A stretch of 64,000 bases of DNA, taken from the NCBI GenBank assembly GCA_004014935.1, contig CP025326.1, positions 434,001-498,000 on the forward strand, given 5' to 3'. Shown piece after piece: positions 31,715-41,342 of the stretch; position 1 is the stretch's first letter; every line of letters starts with the position of its first letter. The notes beneath the pieces were generated by a model. The model was not told the DNA's origin. It saw nothing but the letters and a program-made list of their open reading frames with translations, and did no database searches. This stretch comes from Saccharomycopsis malanga (lineage: Eukaryota; Ascomycota; Saccharomycetes; Ascoideales; Saccharomycopsidaceae). The translations under genes and the position numbers were made by a program.

Positions 31715-33316
31715 ATGGCAGACAGTATTGAGATCCAACCGAGCTTGGAGAAGCTTTGTTCGATCATTGAGAATGACCGACTTGTGCACGGGCCAGAGGA
31801 GTTGCCTAATGTGTATCCTATATTCCATTATGTATTGAATGATTCGCTCACACCACACATTGCGTACTTGAAGCTTACAAATCCAGCGAATCAGATCAAC
31901 CAGGGGGTACGGTCAAAAAGCTTTTTGTTTGAGAGCGCAAAAAACGGCGACCAGATCGACCGGTACTCGTTTATTGGAGTCAAACCGTTCCAGACCATCC
32001 GGACCGGACCGGAGTCGGAGTCGGAGCCGGAAGGCAGTTCCGGGGGTGCGGACGACCTAGTAGCCAAGGACACGGACCCATTGGTTCTTCTTGAGGCGAC
32101 TTTGAACCAGTACCGGCAGGCGGAATTGCCTGGAGTGCCGAAGCTCAGTGGCGGTGCCATAGGCTATGTATCGTATGATTGTATCAAGTATTTTGAGCCA
32201 AAGACTCGTAATGACAGCATCAAGGATGTTCTTCAGCTTCCGGAGAGCTATCTTATGTTGTTCAATCTGATTGTGGCGATTGACCATGTGTACCAGAGAT
32301 TGCAGATCATCCACAACGTGCGGGTGGGGCCGCAGGACACTGTAGACGACATCAGTAGAAAGTACAAGCTCTTGGCAAAGGAGATCCAGCTCATCAAAGA
32401 TGTGCTTGTCAATGATCCTGTGGTGTACCCTGCACAGGGTCCAATCAAAGAGGGCCAGACGTTCACTTCTAATATTGGACAGCAGGGCTACGAGAGCCAT
32501 GTGAGCACATTGAAGAAACACATCTTGAAAGGCGACATCATCCAGGCAGTTCCGTCACAGAGAATCGCCAGACCCACGTCGTTGCATCCTTTCAACATAT
32601 ACAGACACTTGCGTACTGTAAACCCTTCTCCGTACTTGTTTTATATCGACTATTTGGATTTCCAGATCATTGGTGCCTCGCCAGAGCTCTTGGTCAAATC
32701 CAACCTACAGAACAAGGTAGTGACCCATCCGATTGCAGGAACCATCAGACGGGGAAAGACTCAGCAAGAAGATGACCAGTTGGCTACTGAGCTTCAATCG
32801 TCTCTTAAAGATCGCTCAGAACATATCATGTTGGTGGACTTGGCCAGAAATGATATCAACCGTATCTGCGATCCCCTCACAACAAAGGTCGACCGTCTAT
32901 TGACTGTAGAACGTTTCTCCCACGTCATGCATTTGGTCAGCGAGGTCAGCGGCACATTGCGGCCTGACAAAACCAGATTCGACGCCTTCCGCTCAATCTT
33001 CCCGGCCGGCACAGTCTCTGGTGCTCCAAAGGTCAAGGCTATGGAGTTGATTGGAAAGTTGGAGAACGAGAAACGTGGCGTTTACGCAGGAGCCGTTGGC
33101 CATTGGGGTTACGACGGTAAGAGTATGGACACTTGTATAGCGTTGAGAACTATGGTATATAAACAAGGTGTGGCTTATTTGCAAGCCGGGGGAGGCATTG
33201 TCTACGATTCAGACCCATACGATGAATATATCGAAACCATGAATAAAATGAAAGCTAATAATAACACCATTGTTGAGGCAGAAAAAATCTGGATTGAAAA
33301 GTTGAAAAACCAGTAA
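31715..33316 (+). CDS. TRP2: Anthranilate synthase component I
   Basis: 533 residues from the ATG at 31715 (baker's yeast about 507). The N-terminal domain has the tryptophan feedback site, here SFLFESAKNGDQIDRYSFIG in place of the LLES motif. The chorismate-binding domain (about 270-520) shows SLHPFNIYRHLRTVNPSPYL, IGASPELL, the DLARNDINRICDP string, PAGTVSGAPKVKAMELI and QAGGGIVYDSDP. With Trp3 it converts chorismate and glutamine to anthranilate in the cytosol, the first step of tryptophan synthesis. A family-unlike linker of about 25 residues (PESESEPEGSSGGADDL) enlarges the N-terminal domain. The longer frame from 31487 is unlikely to be translated. The codon at 32267-32269 is CTG. Confidence 0.95.
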   Translation: MADSIEIQPSLEKLCSIIENDRLVHGPEELPNVYPIFHYVLNDSLTPHIAYLKLTNPANQINQGVRSKSFLFESAKNGDQIDRYSFIGVKPFQTIRTGPESESEPEGSSGGADDLVAKDTDPLVLLEATLNQYRQAELPGVPKLSGGAIGYVSYDCIKYFEPKTRNDSIKDVLQLPESYLMLFNLIVAIDHVYQRLQIIHNVRVGPQDTVDDISRKYKLLAKEIQLIKDVLVNDPVVYPAQGPIKEGQTFTSNIGQQGYESHVSTLKKHILKGDIIQAVPSQRIARPTSLHPFNIYRHLRTVNPSPYLFYIDYLDFQIIGASPELLVKSNLQNKVVTHPIAGTIRRGKTQQEDDQLATELQSSLKDRSEHIMLVDLARNDINRICDPLTTKVDRLLTVERFSHVMHLVSEVSGTLRPDKTRFDAFRSIFPAGTVSGAPKVKAMELIGKLENEKRGVYAGAVGHWGYDGKSMDTCIALRTMVYKQGVAYLQAGGGIVYDSDPYDEYIETMNKMKANNNTIVEAEKIWIEKLKNQ

Positions 33317-34020
33317 GGCATTGGAGAGCAAACCGATAGTTTCTGGCGAGCTGTGCGCAGCAGTTTTTACTGTCTTCTCAACAAGTGTAATTAAACTTAC
33401 AATCTATATACACGTTTTCTATACTATACTGAAGATATACCGTAGACTCGTAAATGAAACAAGGAACACTCAAAAACAAACTGTGAAATTCCAAAGAAAT
33501 CAACTGGTTATTACAAATCTGACAATACACTTTGGTATTTTTCGTCAATAAATTCCTACTTGGTCACACTTTCGTATTTTTCATGAATAAATTCCTACTT
33601 GGTCACACTCCTCATATCCAATGTTCCTTAAACTCTTGGTTTTTAACCACAACAAGACTGCAAGCGGACAGTTAGGTATAGAAAACAACTGAGATGACAG
33701 CCGTTAAAACAAAATCATTATAGTGCTCGCGCAAAACTGGATAAAACAATAGAATAATGGAATTAAATCTTTGGCAAGTTGCCTTTGTTTTGATTTTACG
33801 GATTTCTGAACAATTAAGAATAAAATACGACTCAAATGGCCATACTTTGTGTTTAAAAACAATTTACAAATTATATCAAATACTAGCATGTCATAGAAAA
33901 TGCCAAATTGAAGGAGAAACCGGCTTCATCATGATAAAAACAATTTCAATGCAAAACAGGTTCCTAATATATGAATTGTTTCAGTTATCAATCAGTAAAT
34001 GTTTTCTAAAGGTATTTGGT
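33317..34020. other. TRP2 3' flank
   Basis: No gene supported. A direct repeat of about 38 bp (TTTTTCGTCAATAAATTCCT-type) occurs at 33537-33608. A 99-codon frame at 33757-34056 has no recognisable similarity and runs into a SINE head. Confidence 0.45.
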
Positions 34021-34029
34021 GAATCCCAG

Positions 34030-34100
34030 TGGGAAAACCGAACGAGGTCCTGTTAGGCATTTTTCTCTTCTCCGGAGTACTAACCACTGAGTCATGGATA
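34030..34100 (-). mobile_element. Family A SINE head fragment
   Basis: On the minus strand it reads ATGACTCAGTGGTTAGTACT (A box), CGGAGAAGAGAAAA, then GCCTAACAGGACCTCG and a drifted B box. It joins directly to a GTTTTCCCACTGGGATT piece of the body. Confidence 0.65.
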
Positions 34101-34179
34101 CGTCCATAATCTCAAAATTTGCTTCAGTATTCGCTAAAAATTTCAATAGTAAATTCTTTTAACACAATTGACATATCGT

Positions 34180-35210
34180 TGCGTTAAAAACTATAACATA
34201 TCTTATAAGTTTTGGCAAAAAAAAAACCAGGCAATTTTATCACAAGTTTACAATAAATATACAACTTCCAAAAGAATGTAACAAAACAAATCCGAAACTA
34301 GAGCAACGAATAAACTAAAGTGAAAGAAATATCAAACCATGTGAAATTTCAAGTTGAATAAGAATAAAAGTTTTTTTAAAACGCACTTCCCATAACTGAG
34401 ATATAAAGCTTATTAATAAACACATTACGCTTTATCGAGCCCCATAAAATGTTCAATGTATACCGGAAGTTGCAATATGCTATCTTGATAATATATGGTG
34501 ATTATTATAAACTGTGAGGATTTCTGAGAGCCCATAATATACGATACTTTTTTTTTCCCTCTTAAATACGTGCTTCTTTGAAACGAAAGCTCACCAAGAT
34601 ACCAGAAAATACAAAAAATTAACTAAAAGCAATTAGAGACTCGGCCATAACGTCAAGGAAAAAAAATGAATCTTTCAGGAAAGTTAAAAACACGATTTCT
34701 AACAAATTGTGTATTATTTTAGAAAAAATGATACTTCCTCACTATTAGACAGTTAAATACAACCATTTATTAAAAACATAGTACATGGTACCAAATTATC
34801 AGATATAAAGAATATGGAAATTTATTTCTTGTATGATTTGGTTTGCTAAAAAGACTCAAGAATATGACTTTAAAGAAACAACTTTTTGTCAAAATTGGCA
34901 ATTTTCAGTTATGTCAAATATTTATACGCAAACCTCAGAATTTGTTTTATAAATAGTACCATAATATAGAAAAAAATTCAAAATATTATGGAACATTTTA
35001 TAAAATTAAACAATTTGGATAACAATGATTAAAAGTTAATAAAACGTTTAATGATTACTCCAAAACGTCAAGAGCGCGAATCGAGGACAAAAACCCCAAG
35101 TGAGGAACGCCACACTTGTTTTTCTGCACTATTCTGCATTATTATGCACTATTTTTCTGTGGCGCATGGCCCAACCAACTTGGCCACTTGGAAATAGCAA
35201 GGCAGTGAAT
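34180..35210 (-). repeat. Family B repeat, copy 5
   Basis: Minus-strand copy, well preserved over its whole length, including the distal blocks at 34200-34390 (AACTTCCAAAAGAATGTAAC). The head at 35098-35195 has three loop units. The family A tail adjoins it at 35211 through the same CACTGCCTT(A/G)CTATTTCC junction seen at 47215. Confidence 0.88.
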
Positions 35211-35410
35211 ATAAAATCTTATATTTCAAGTCCAGTACACATCAGTTTCGTATACAAACGCTGTATAAAGGGGCTTGGTAAAGCCCATTGATGCCCTTTT
35301 GATTATGGTTGGCTCACTCGTGTGCCTGTTTGAAAGTAGTATTCACTAAACTATCCTGCCAGGTCTTTGTTGTATTGTCCTAGAGCACTGACGGCCGAAC
35401 CATACGGCCC
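35211..35410 (-). mobile_element. Family A SINE, complete but degenerate
   Basis: Minus strand: GCTGCTGGGCCGTATGGTTC head, CAAAGACCTGGCAGGATAGT, AACCATAATCAAAAGGGC, GGCTTTACCAAGCCCCTTTA, GTATACGAAACTGATGTGTA, then CTGGACTTGAAATATAAG. The tail touches family B copy 5. Confidence 0.75.
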
Positions 35411-35756
35411 AGCAGCATCAAAAGTACAGGTTAGTAGTATGAACGGGAAACTTGGCCGTCAGGCCAGTTTCTCTTACGGCCAGTTTCTCTTTTTTGAAAC
35501 CACTAAATGTCTCCTGTGTTATGTGGGAAAAGAACTCCAAATGATCTAACAAATCCTCTTTCATTGTTTGTAGAATGATCATGTCCAATGATGGTAGACC
35601 ATTTTTAAGAAAACATAATTCTCATTATTTCTGGTATCCTGATTTATGCCTTTTCCATAGTCTTCAAGTGATTAATATTGCCATACTTCATTAGGAGTGA
35701 AACTATTACTTCAAACTAGTTTGTTGATAGGCCTGAATGTGGAAATATTTATCATC

Positions 35757-36090
35757 AAGACACCAAGTAAGCCACTGGGCCATTTGGCTCAGTGGTCAGA
35801 GCTCTCGAAGAAGAGAAAAACAAGACCTAACAGGAACACGGGTTCGATTCCCAAGACGACATTTTTACTCGCTGCTTTTTACGATGCTGAACGTGATTTC
35901 ACAGGCAAGTGCAACTGTCTGAAAGATGGCCTAGAAGAAAGTCTACTTACTTTTCAACTGAGTGACAGAATTATGGAGTTTTTTGGGTTTTCCCACTGGG
36001 TTTTACCAAGTCCGCTTAGACATAGCGCGTATATACGAAAACTGATATGTACTGGGCTTGAAATATATGATATTATTATAAGACACCAAG
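35757..36090 (+). mobile_element. Family A SINE, full length with target-site duplication
   Basis: The reference copy. The element spans 35768-36079 (312 bp) and is flanked by a perfect 11-bp direct repeat AAGACACCAAG at 35757-35767 and 36080-36090. The head has the pol III A box TTTGGCTCAGTGGTCAGAGC and B box GGGTTCGATTCCC (about 35828-35840), in the spacing of a tRNA gene with a long variable arm. The body contains CACAGGCAAGTGCAACTGTC. The 3' end is GTACTGGGCTTGAAATATAT followed by GATATTATTAT. No protein is encoded. A short ATT-type tail and a variable-length duplication are hallmarks of SINEs mobilised by a non-LTR retrotransposon. Confidence 0.9.
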
Positions 36091-36140
36091 CAGATGATAA
36101 ATTACAGTTTTCCAATAACAACGGGGTTAACAACTAGGTT

Positions 36141-36290
36141 GTATTTCAGACAGTTGGACTTGGTTGTTCAGCATCGTATAGAATGTTCGTATGGGGAATC
36201 GAACCCGTGTTTCTGTCAGGTATTTTTTTTTTTTTTTATTATTGCTCTTCTACAGAGCACTAACCACTGAGCCATACGGCCCAGCAGCAT
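36141..36290 (-). mobile_element. Family A SINE, 5' half with intact tRNA-like head
   Basis: Minus strand: GGGCCGTATGGCTCAGTGGT, an anticodon-type stem TGCTC/GAGCA around the loop TGTAGAA (central triplet TAG), a long A-rich variable arm, then GGGTTCGATTCCCC and TACGAAC, which partly pairs with the 5' GGCCGTA. This best preserved head suggests a leucine-type class II tRNA as ancestor. The body ends at GTCCAACTGTCTGAAATAC. Confidence 0.75.
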
Positions 36291-36624
36291 TGATAATTAA
36301 TGTGGATCTGTTTGAATGTAGAGAAAGGATGGCCAAATTGGGGTTATATTCATATTCCAAGTAGAAGAGGAAAAAATTTGGATAAAATACCTGAATCATG
36401 CGATAATGAGGAAAACTTTTATAATGTGTTCAACTTTGGAGAGCCTTTAACTGGACTTTGCTAATTATTTTGTCTCAATTCACTCAACTATTGCTTGAGT
36501 ATTTAATTAAATTGAATAGTCGAGCAGTAAACAGTATTTTTTTTTTTAAAATATTACAGTATGTTGATAATATTCATTTATTAGTAGCTCCTTGGAAAAT
36601 TACCATATTTAGGGTCCAGTATAG

Positions 36625-36880
36625 GTTAGTTTCTTACGCGAAACTTGGCCGTAAGGTCAGTTTCTCTTCTTGAAAGCACCAATAATACAATATTGTTTAT
36701 ATATTTGATGATGACAGTGTATATTTCGAGCCCAGTAAAGGTTACATAATACGCCAAACTTGGCCTTACGGCCAGTTTTTCGTCAAATTTGGCCTTACAG
36801 CCAGTTTCTTACGTTTTTGTATATACACGAAACTTGGCCTTACGGCCAAGTTCTCTTCTCTTACAGCCAATATCTCTTAT
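36625..36880. repeat. Cluster of TTGGCC(n)TACGGCCA palindromes
   Basis: At least five copies of AACTTGGCCTTACGGCCAG-type palindromes, each followed by TTTCTCTT-like pyrimidines, plus partial ones. Related units are at 35443-35495. A family A tail (GAGCCCAGTA) is embedded at 36727-36740. The cluster ends about 90 bp from the GPD stop. Confidence 0.75.
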
Positions 36881-36970
36881 GGTCAGTATGAAAAGTAAAC
36901 ACAAATGACAAAAGTTAAACAAGGAATATTAAAAGTAAAGAAATGTAAAGAAATGAACTTGTACAAAAAA

Positions 36971-38134
36971 CTAGTTATCGCCAGCGGATTCCAACAAGGA
37001 AGGCAACTTTTCAATAGGCAAACCGTTGTAAATGATTTGATAGGTGGATTCAAAAAGAGGGAAATCGGCAGTGGCATTATCGTTGGCTAACAATTCATGG
37101 ACTTCTTTGGTGGTGACAATACCTTGAGAGGACTGGCCATTAAGCAATTTAGCCTCGGCCTCAGTAGCAGAAGCGCCAGTTTCGGCCATGTATTTGCCGA
37201 CTCTGACGTTTCTACCGCCAGAACAAGTGGTGATCAAGTCAGCAACGCCAGCAGACTCTTCGGTAAAGGTCTTTGGGTCTGAGTCAGGAAAGTATTTGAG
37301 CGAAAATCTGATGATTTCCACCAAACCGATTCTCATGATGGCACTTTTAGCATTGTCGCCCCAGCCCAAGCCCTCAACAAAGCCTGCGGCCATGGCAACA
37401 ACGTTTTTCAAAGCCCCAGCAAGAGAAACCCCGGCAACATCAGCTACGACACGAACATGGAAATACGGTCTATGGAAAAGCTTTTTCAACACAGCCTTGT
37501 CAATGTCCTTTCCTGGGCCTCTGAAATCGGCAGGTTCGTTGTAGGCAATGGTGGTTTCGGACCATTTTTGTCTGGCGACCTCCGGGGCCAAATTGGCGCC
37601 GGAAAGAGCACCACAGTACACGCCCAAGGTCTCGGTGATGTACGAGGAAAGCAATTTGCAGCCATTTGGAGTCACTTCAAGACCCTTCAAGCAGGAAACA
37701 GCCCTAGCCTTAGGGGACACGTGTCCTTTCAACTGTTTACAGACGTTTCCCAAGAACTGGTGCGGAATGTTGAAGATGATCAAATCCGCGCCTTTTACGG
37801 TCTCCTGGATGCTTGGCTCGGCAACTACATTGGCAGGAAGCTTGATCTCGGGCAAGTACTTGACGTTCTCATGCTCTGTGTTGATGATATCCGTCAAGTT
37901 CTTGCCGTTTATCTTCTCCTGGAACACCCACATGTGCACCTCGGGCTTGAAAAGCTTTGGGTTCTCCGCAGTGCTCTCGGCAACAACCTTGGCAATGGTC
38001 GTGCCCCAGTTACCAGAACCTACAACCGCAACCTTGTATGGGGTCGCTGGATACGTAATTGATGAGTCATCCCCTTTGGCAGGATTCAAGATCCCGGAGA
38101 TTTGACTGAGGCGCTGAGCAGCAGAAGCGGACAT
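36971..38134 (-). CDS. GPD1: NAD-dependent glycerol-3-phosphate dehydrogenase
   Basis: 387 residues from the ATG at 38134, or 421 from an in-frame ATG at 38236. The Rossmann NAD site is VVGSGNWGTTIAKVVAE. Catalytic-domain strings are LSGANLAPEVA, the GALKNVVAMAAGFVEGLGWG segment, and ESAGVADLITTCSGGRN with the substrate-binding Arg. It reduces dihydroxyacetone phosphate to glycerol-3-phosphate for glycerol and lipid synthesis. The short form starts MSASAAQRLSQISGILNP, which aligns with the Gpd1 N-terminus carrying a type-2 peroxisomal signal, except that the key His is Ile. The extra 34 residues of the long form lack acidic residues and are rich in Arg, Ser, Thr and Tyr, like a mitochondrial presequence (as in Gpd2). 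The short start has the better context (A at -3). The paralogue assignment (GPD1 or GPD2) is uncertain. Confidence 0.9.
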   Translation of the reverse strand: MSASAAQRLSQISGILNPAKGDDSSITYPATPYKVAVVGSGNWGTTIAKVVAESTAENPKLFKPEVHMWVFQEKINGKNLTDIINTEHENVKYLPEIKLPANVVAEPSIQETVKGADLIIFNIPHQFLGNVCKQLKGHVSPKARAVSCLKGLEVTPNGCKLLSSYITETLGVYCGALSGANLAPEVARQKWSETTIAYNEPADFRGPGKDIDKAVLKKLFHRPYFHVRVVADVAGVSLAGALKNVVAMAAGFVEGLGWGDNAKSAIMRIGLVEIIRFSLKYFPDSDPKTFTEESAGVADLITTCSGGRNVRVGKYMAETGASATEAEAKLLNGQSSQGIVTTKEVHELLANDNATADFPLFESTYQIIYNGLPIEKLPSLLESAGDN

Positions 38135-38236
38135 ATTTCTAATGCAGTGTGTATTTAAGGTGTGGCTTGTAAGTCTGTGATAAGATGATGGAAAAAGCTT
38201 TGTATAATAAAACGTTCTTCCAATTGTTGAATACAT

Positions 38237-40530
38237 GTATTATAACAAGATAATTTTTTTTTTTTGCAAAATCTACCGGGGGACACTCCTTATATATAAT
38301 ATCAAATCTAAGTGAGTAATGTAAAAAACTCAAATGTCTAATTTTCCACTACTTCCCGATGAGTCGCAACAGTGAATCAATGCACGAAAAAGCAACACAC
38401 AGGTGCTACTAGCATTTTCGGCGTGCATGCCATGCATCTAGCCATGCATACCACACATGTTTACATGTTTCTTTTGCCACTGGGCCGGACTTCTAAGTCC
38501 GGGTACGATCTCCCTTTGTTTCAACTGCAGAACCAAGGTGACAACTTGATTGTTCAAGGCTTCCAGTGTCTAACAATTATCTCATCTTACATTAATACAT
38601 GGAAAAGTCCCCATGCAACAGACTTTTAAACACAATCTAGATTTTTCACACTATGGAAACTCATAGCGTACATTATTATTGTCGCATGCAGACTTCCACC
38701 GCACCGTACAGCAATCAACAGCGGCGGCCAGGGCTCGTGTCCAATTAGACCCGGAGCAGCGGTCCAGGCGCACTGGTCTACAGGTTGGTACTGCACTATG
38801 ACATAATTATGACATAACCCATACCATGTCAAAAGTTGATGACAATACAAAGCTTTTAAAATGTTTGATTGAATGATTAGAAATGGTATTGAATGATTGG
38901 AAATGGTATTGAAGGATTCGAAATGGTATTGAAGGATTCGAAATGGTATTGAAGGATTGCAAATGTTTTATTGGTACAAGGTTTCTATTTGTAAAATGTG
39001 TTGGTACTCTGTGACTTTATCATAACAGTTTGTTAATACTGGAAAGTAAAACTATCCTGTATTGAGGCTTAATTCAACTATGACGCCTCGGAAAAACTAC
39101 AGTAGATTATTTTAAAAGAAACCATAGCCAAGAAATCATAAGAAACAATCAAACCTTAAACAAAGCGCGATGAAAATTCATCAGAAAATCTTGAAAAGAA
39201 ACACATCATAACAAACTTTAATCCAGGTTGTAAAAGTAACCAAAATGGTTGCCCAGTGTCACTTACAAATACTAATTGGAATAAGATTTCGTTAAGGATT
39301 GTTTGTTTGTTGTTTTCCTGCCAAATTGCTTGTAATACACTCCGACTGGACTTTAATATTCTTGGCAAATCAACACCTTATTCCTAGATCTTACAGCAAT
39401 CCATTTTATGAGCCTATTTAATATATGAATTGCATACGGCTCATGTTGGTATGGTATGCGCTCCGCAGACCACTACGTCACCATGCATAGTCTACTTTCA
39501 GCTCTATTATCTCGTCATATAGCACGAGTCTATCTTTGTTAAACGTACTATTGTATTGACAAATAGACCTTTATGGAAGGTGGAATCAACAGAAAATCAA
39601 AGGGGTGGCAACCATGGACCGTTTGGGTCACCACAATAGCATGTTTGAGCGAATTATCAAAGTTCACCTCGGAGACCGTAATTTATCCATGGGAATTATT
39701 CATTATGAGAATAATAGAATAATGCCTTTGTAAGATAACCTGATTGAATGTAGTAAACTCAATAAGATACCTTTAGTAACTGTTATGAATTAAATACGCG
39801 TACCATGTCGTATAAAGGCTTGAATTTGATGTCTATTGTGTGTCGATTCCACTATTGGATTGTCAAAAGTCACTCAGTCTAGCGTATGTCTCAACCATTG
39901 TCTGTTTAGTCGCTTTTGAAGACAAGGATAATCGGGTACTATCAAAAAATTTCTTGCGAGTGTTTAATATATTCATTTTCTCGTACCACTTTGGTGTCTT
40001 GGTTTTTTCATTATTAGCAAAGCTGTTTTCACCGGTACAACTATCCGAACCGATTTTCATTGAAATAGTAAAACGTGGAGAATGCTGAGGGTGCAATAAA
40101 TCACACTTTTCTCAACTGACTGTTTAGGACAAACCCGTTGGAATTTATAGTGTAAAAATAGTGATAAAAGGGATATAAATTTACTAAACCTTCGGAAATG
40201 CTTCTTGGTGAGATACCATTGTGTCTATTGCTTAAATTTGGTTTTGAAAATGGCCTAGTTTGGGTTATACAACTGTTGTATTAAAATGTCATGCATATAT
40301 TGGATAAAACATGCGGTCATTGACCATAGTAATAATACCAAGTGTTGGTTTGACAACCTAGATAATGGTGATTATCTCTTTAATTTGAAAAAAGGCCCTA
40401 CAATAATTATAACAATAGAAATCAAGCCTAGTATTCATTTATATTTCAATACTCATTTTAAATAACGTACAACTACAAGCCGGTTGTATAGATAAACATG
40501 ATGAAAAATTTGCAGTTCTTTGGAATCAGA
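38237..40530. other. Intergenic region upstream of GPD
   Basis: No supported gene in 2.3 kb. TATATATAA at about 38291-38299 may be the GPD TATA box. TGCATG/ATGCAT words cluster at 38424-38452. A GC-rich patch with CGG/CCG words lies at 38695-38775. The 20-bp tandem repeat is listed separately. The remainder is AT-rich and unexplained. Confidence 0.5.
38881..38960. repeat. 20-bp tandem repeat, four units
   Basis: Four exact-length units of AAATGGTATTGAAGGATTCG with small changes in the first two and last copies. Noncoding. Confidence 0.95.
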
Positions 40531-41180
40531 TACTTCTTAACCGAGCTATAAAGCTAACCCAAACCCTGAAGGAATTATAAATAAGCCTATATGCAGTCAC
40601 AAATTATTGGATAATGTCAAAAAATAAAGGAAGTCTCTTTGAGAGGTGAAAAGCACGATTTTTAGCAGATAATGTGATATTTTGGACAGAATAATACTCT
40701 CACACTATTAAAAACTCTTCAAAAGCCAAATGTTGAAACAGCGTACATGGTATGAAACTATAGGATTCGACGAGTATAGAAAGGTAAATTTTGTATGGTT
40801 TGGTGTGAAGTAAAGGCTCTAGCATATGACTTACAAGAATTAACTTTTTGTCAATATTCATAATTTTCCGAAATACCAAATAATTACTCGAAAATCTAAT
40901 TTTGTTTCTCAGAAATTGTACTGTATATAAGCAAAAAAATGTAAAAGGGTATTGTACTATTTTTCAAAGTACAATAATATCACTAGCATAGATTTAATTC
41001 AATAAAACGTTTAATGATTTCTCCAAAACGTCAACAGCGCGAATCGAGGACCAAAACCCCAAGTGAGGAACGCCACACTTGATTTTCTGCACTGTTATGC
41101 ACTAATATGCACTAATATGCACAATTTTGAGTGGCGGGTGCCTTAACCAACTTGGCCACTGGGAAATAGTAAGGAATTGA
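40530..41180 (-). repeat. Family B repeat, copy 6
   Basis: Minus-strand copy with a shortened distal part. The head at 41060-41160 has the largest loop seen, with four TGCACTAATA-type units. A family A head fragment (A box ATGGCTCAGTGGCCAGTGCC on the minus strand) follows at 41220-41272, keeping the A-then-B order. Confidence 0.85.
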
Positions 41181-41219
41181 ATAACATATGAAGTTTCAAT
41201 ACTTATTAATTTAACAACT

Positions 41220-41275
41220 ATCCTACGAGGCACTGGCCACTGAGCCATTTGACCCAGTGGTAGAGCCGATTTTAA
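41220..41275 (-). mobile_element. Family A SINE head fragment
   Basis: Minus strand CACTGGGTCAAATGGCTCAG then TGGCCAGTGCC. It joins through a short AT stretch to family B copy 6, so the middle of the SINE is deleted. Confidence 0.6.
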
Positions 41276-41342
41276 TATACAATAGGGTAAACATACAAAC
41301 GACATTAATTGAAGCAAATAGATAATACAAGAGCGAAAAGAA

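Noticed and set aside
33757-34056. Small gene of 99 codons downstream of TRP2
   Set aside because: No similarity, codon choice like intergenic DNA, and it ends inside a SINE fragment.
35800-35900. A functional tRNA gene in the SINE head
   Set aside because: Boxes are intact, but the sequence continues into the SINE body without a 3' acceptor stem or T-run terminator.
39840-40088. Small hydrophobic protein gene
   Set aside because: The frame has no ATG at its start and no family likeness; composition is that of AT-rich DNA.
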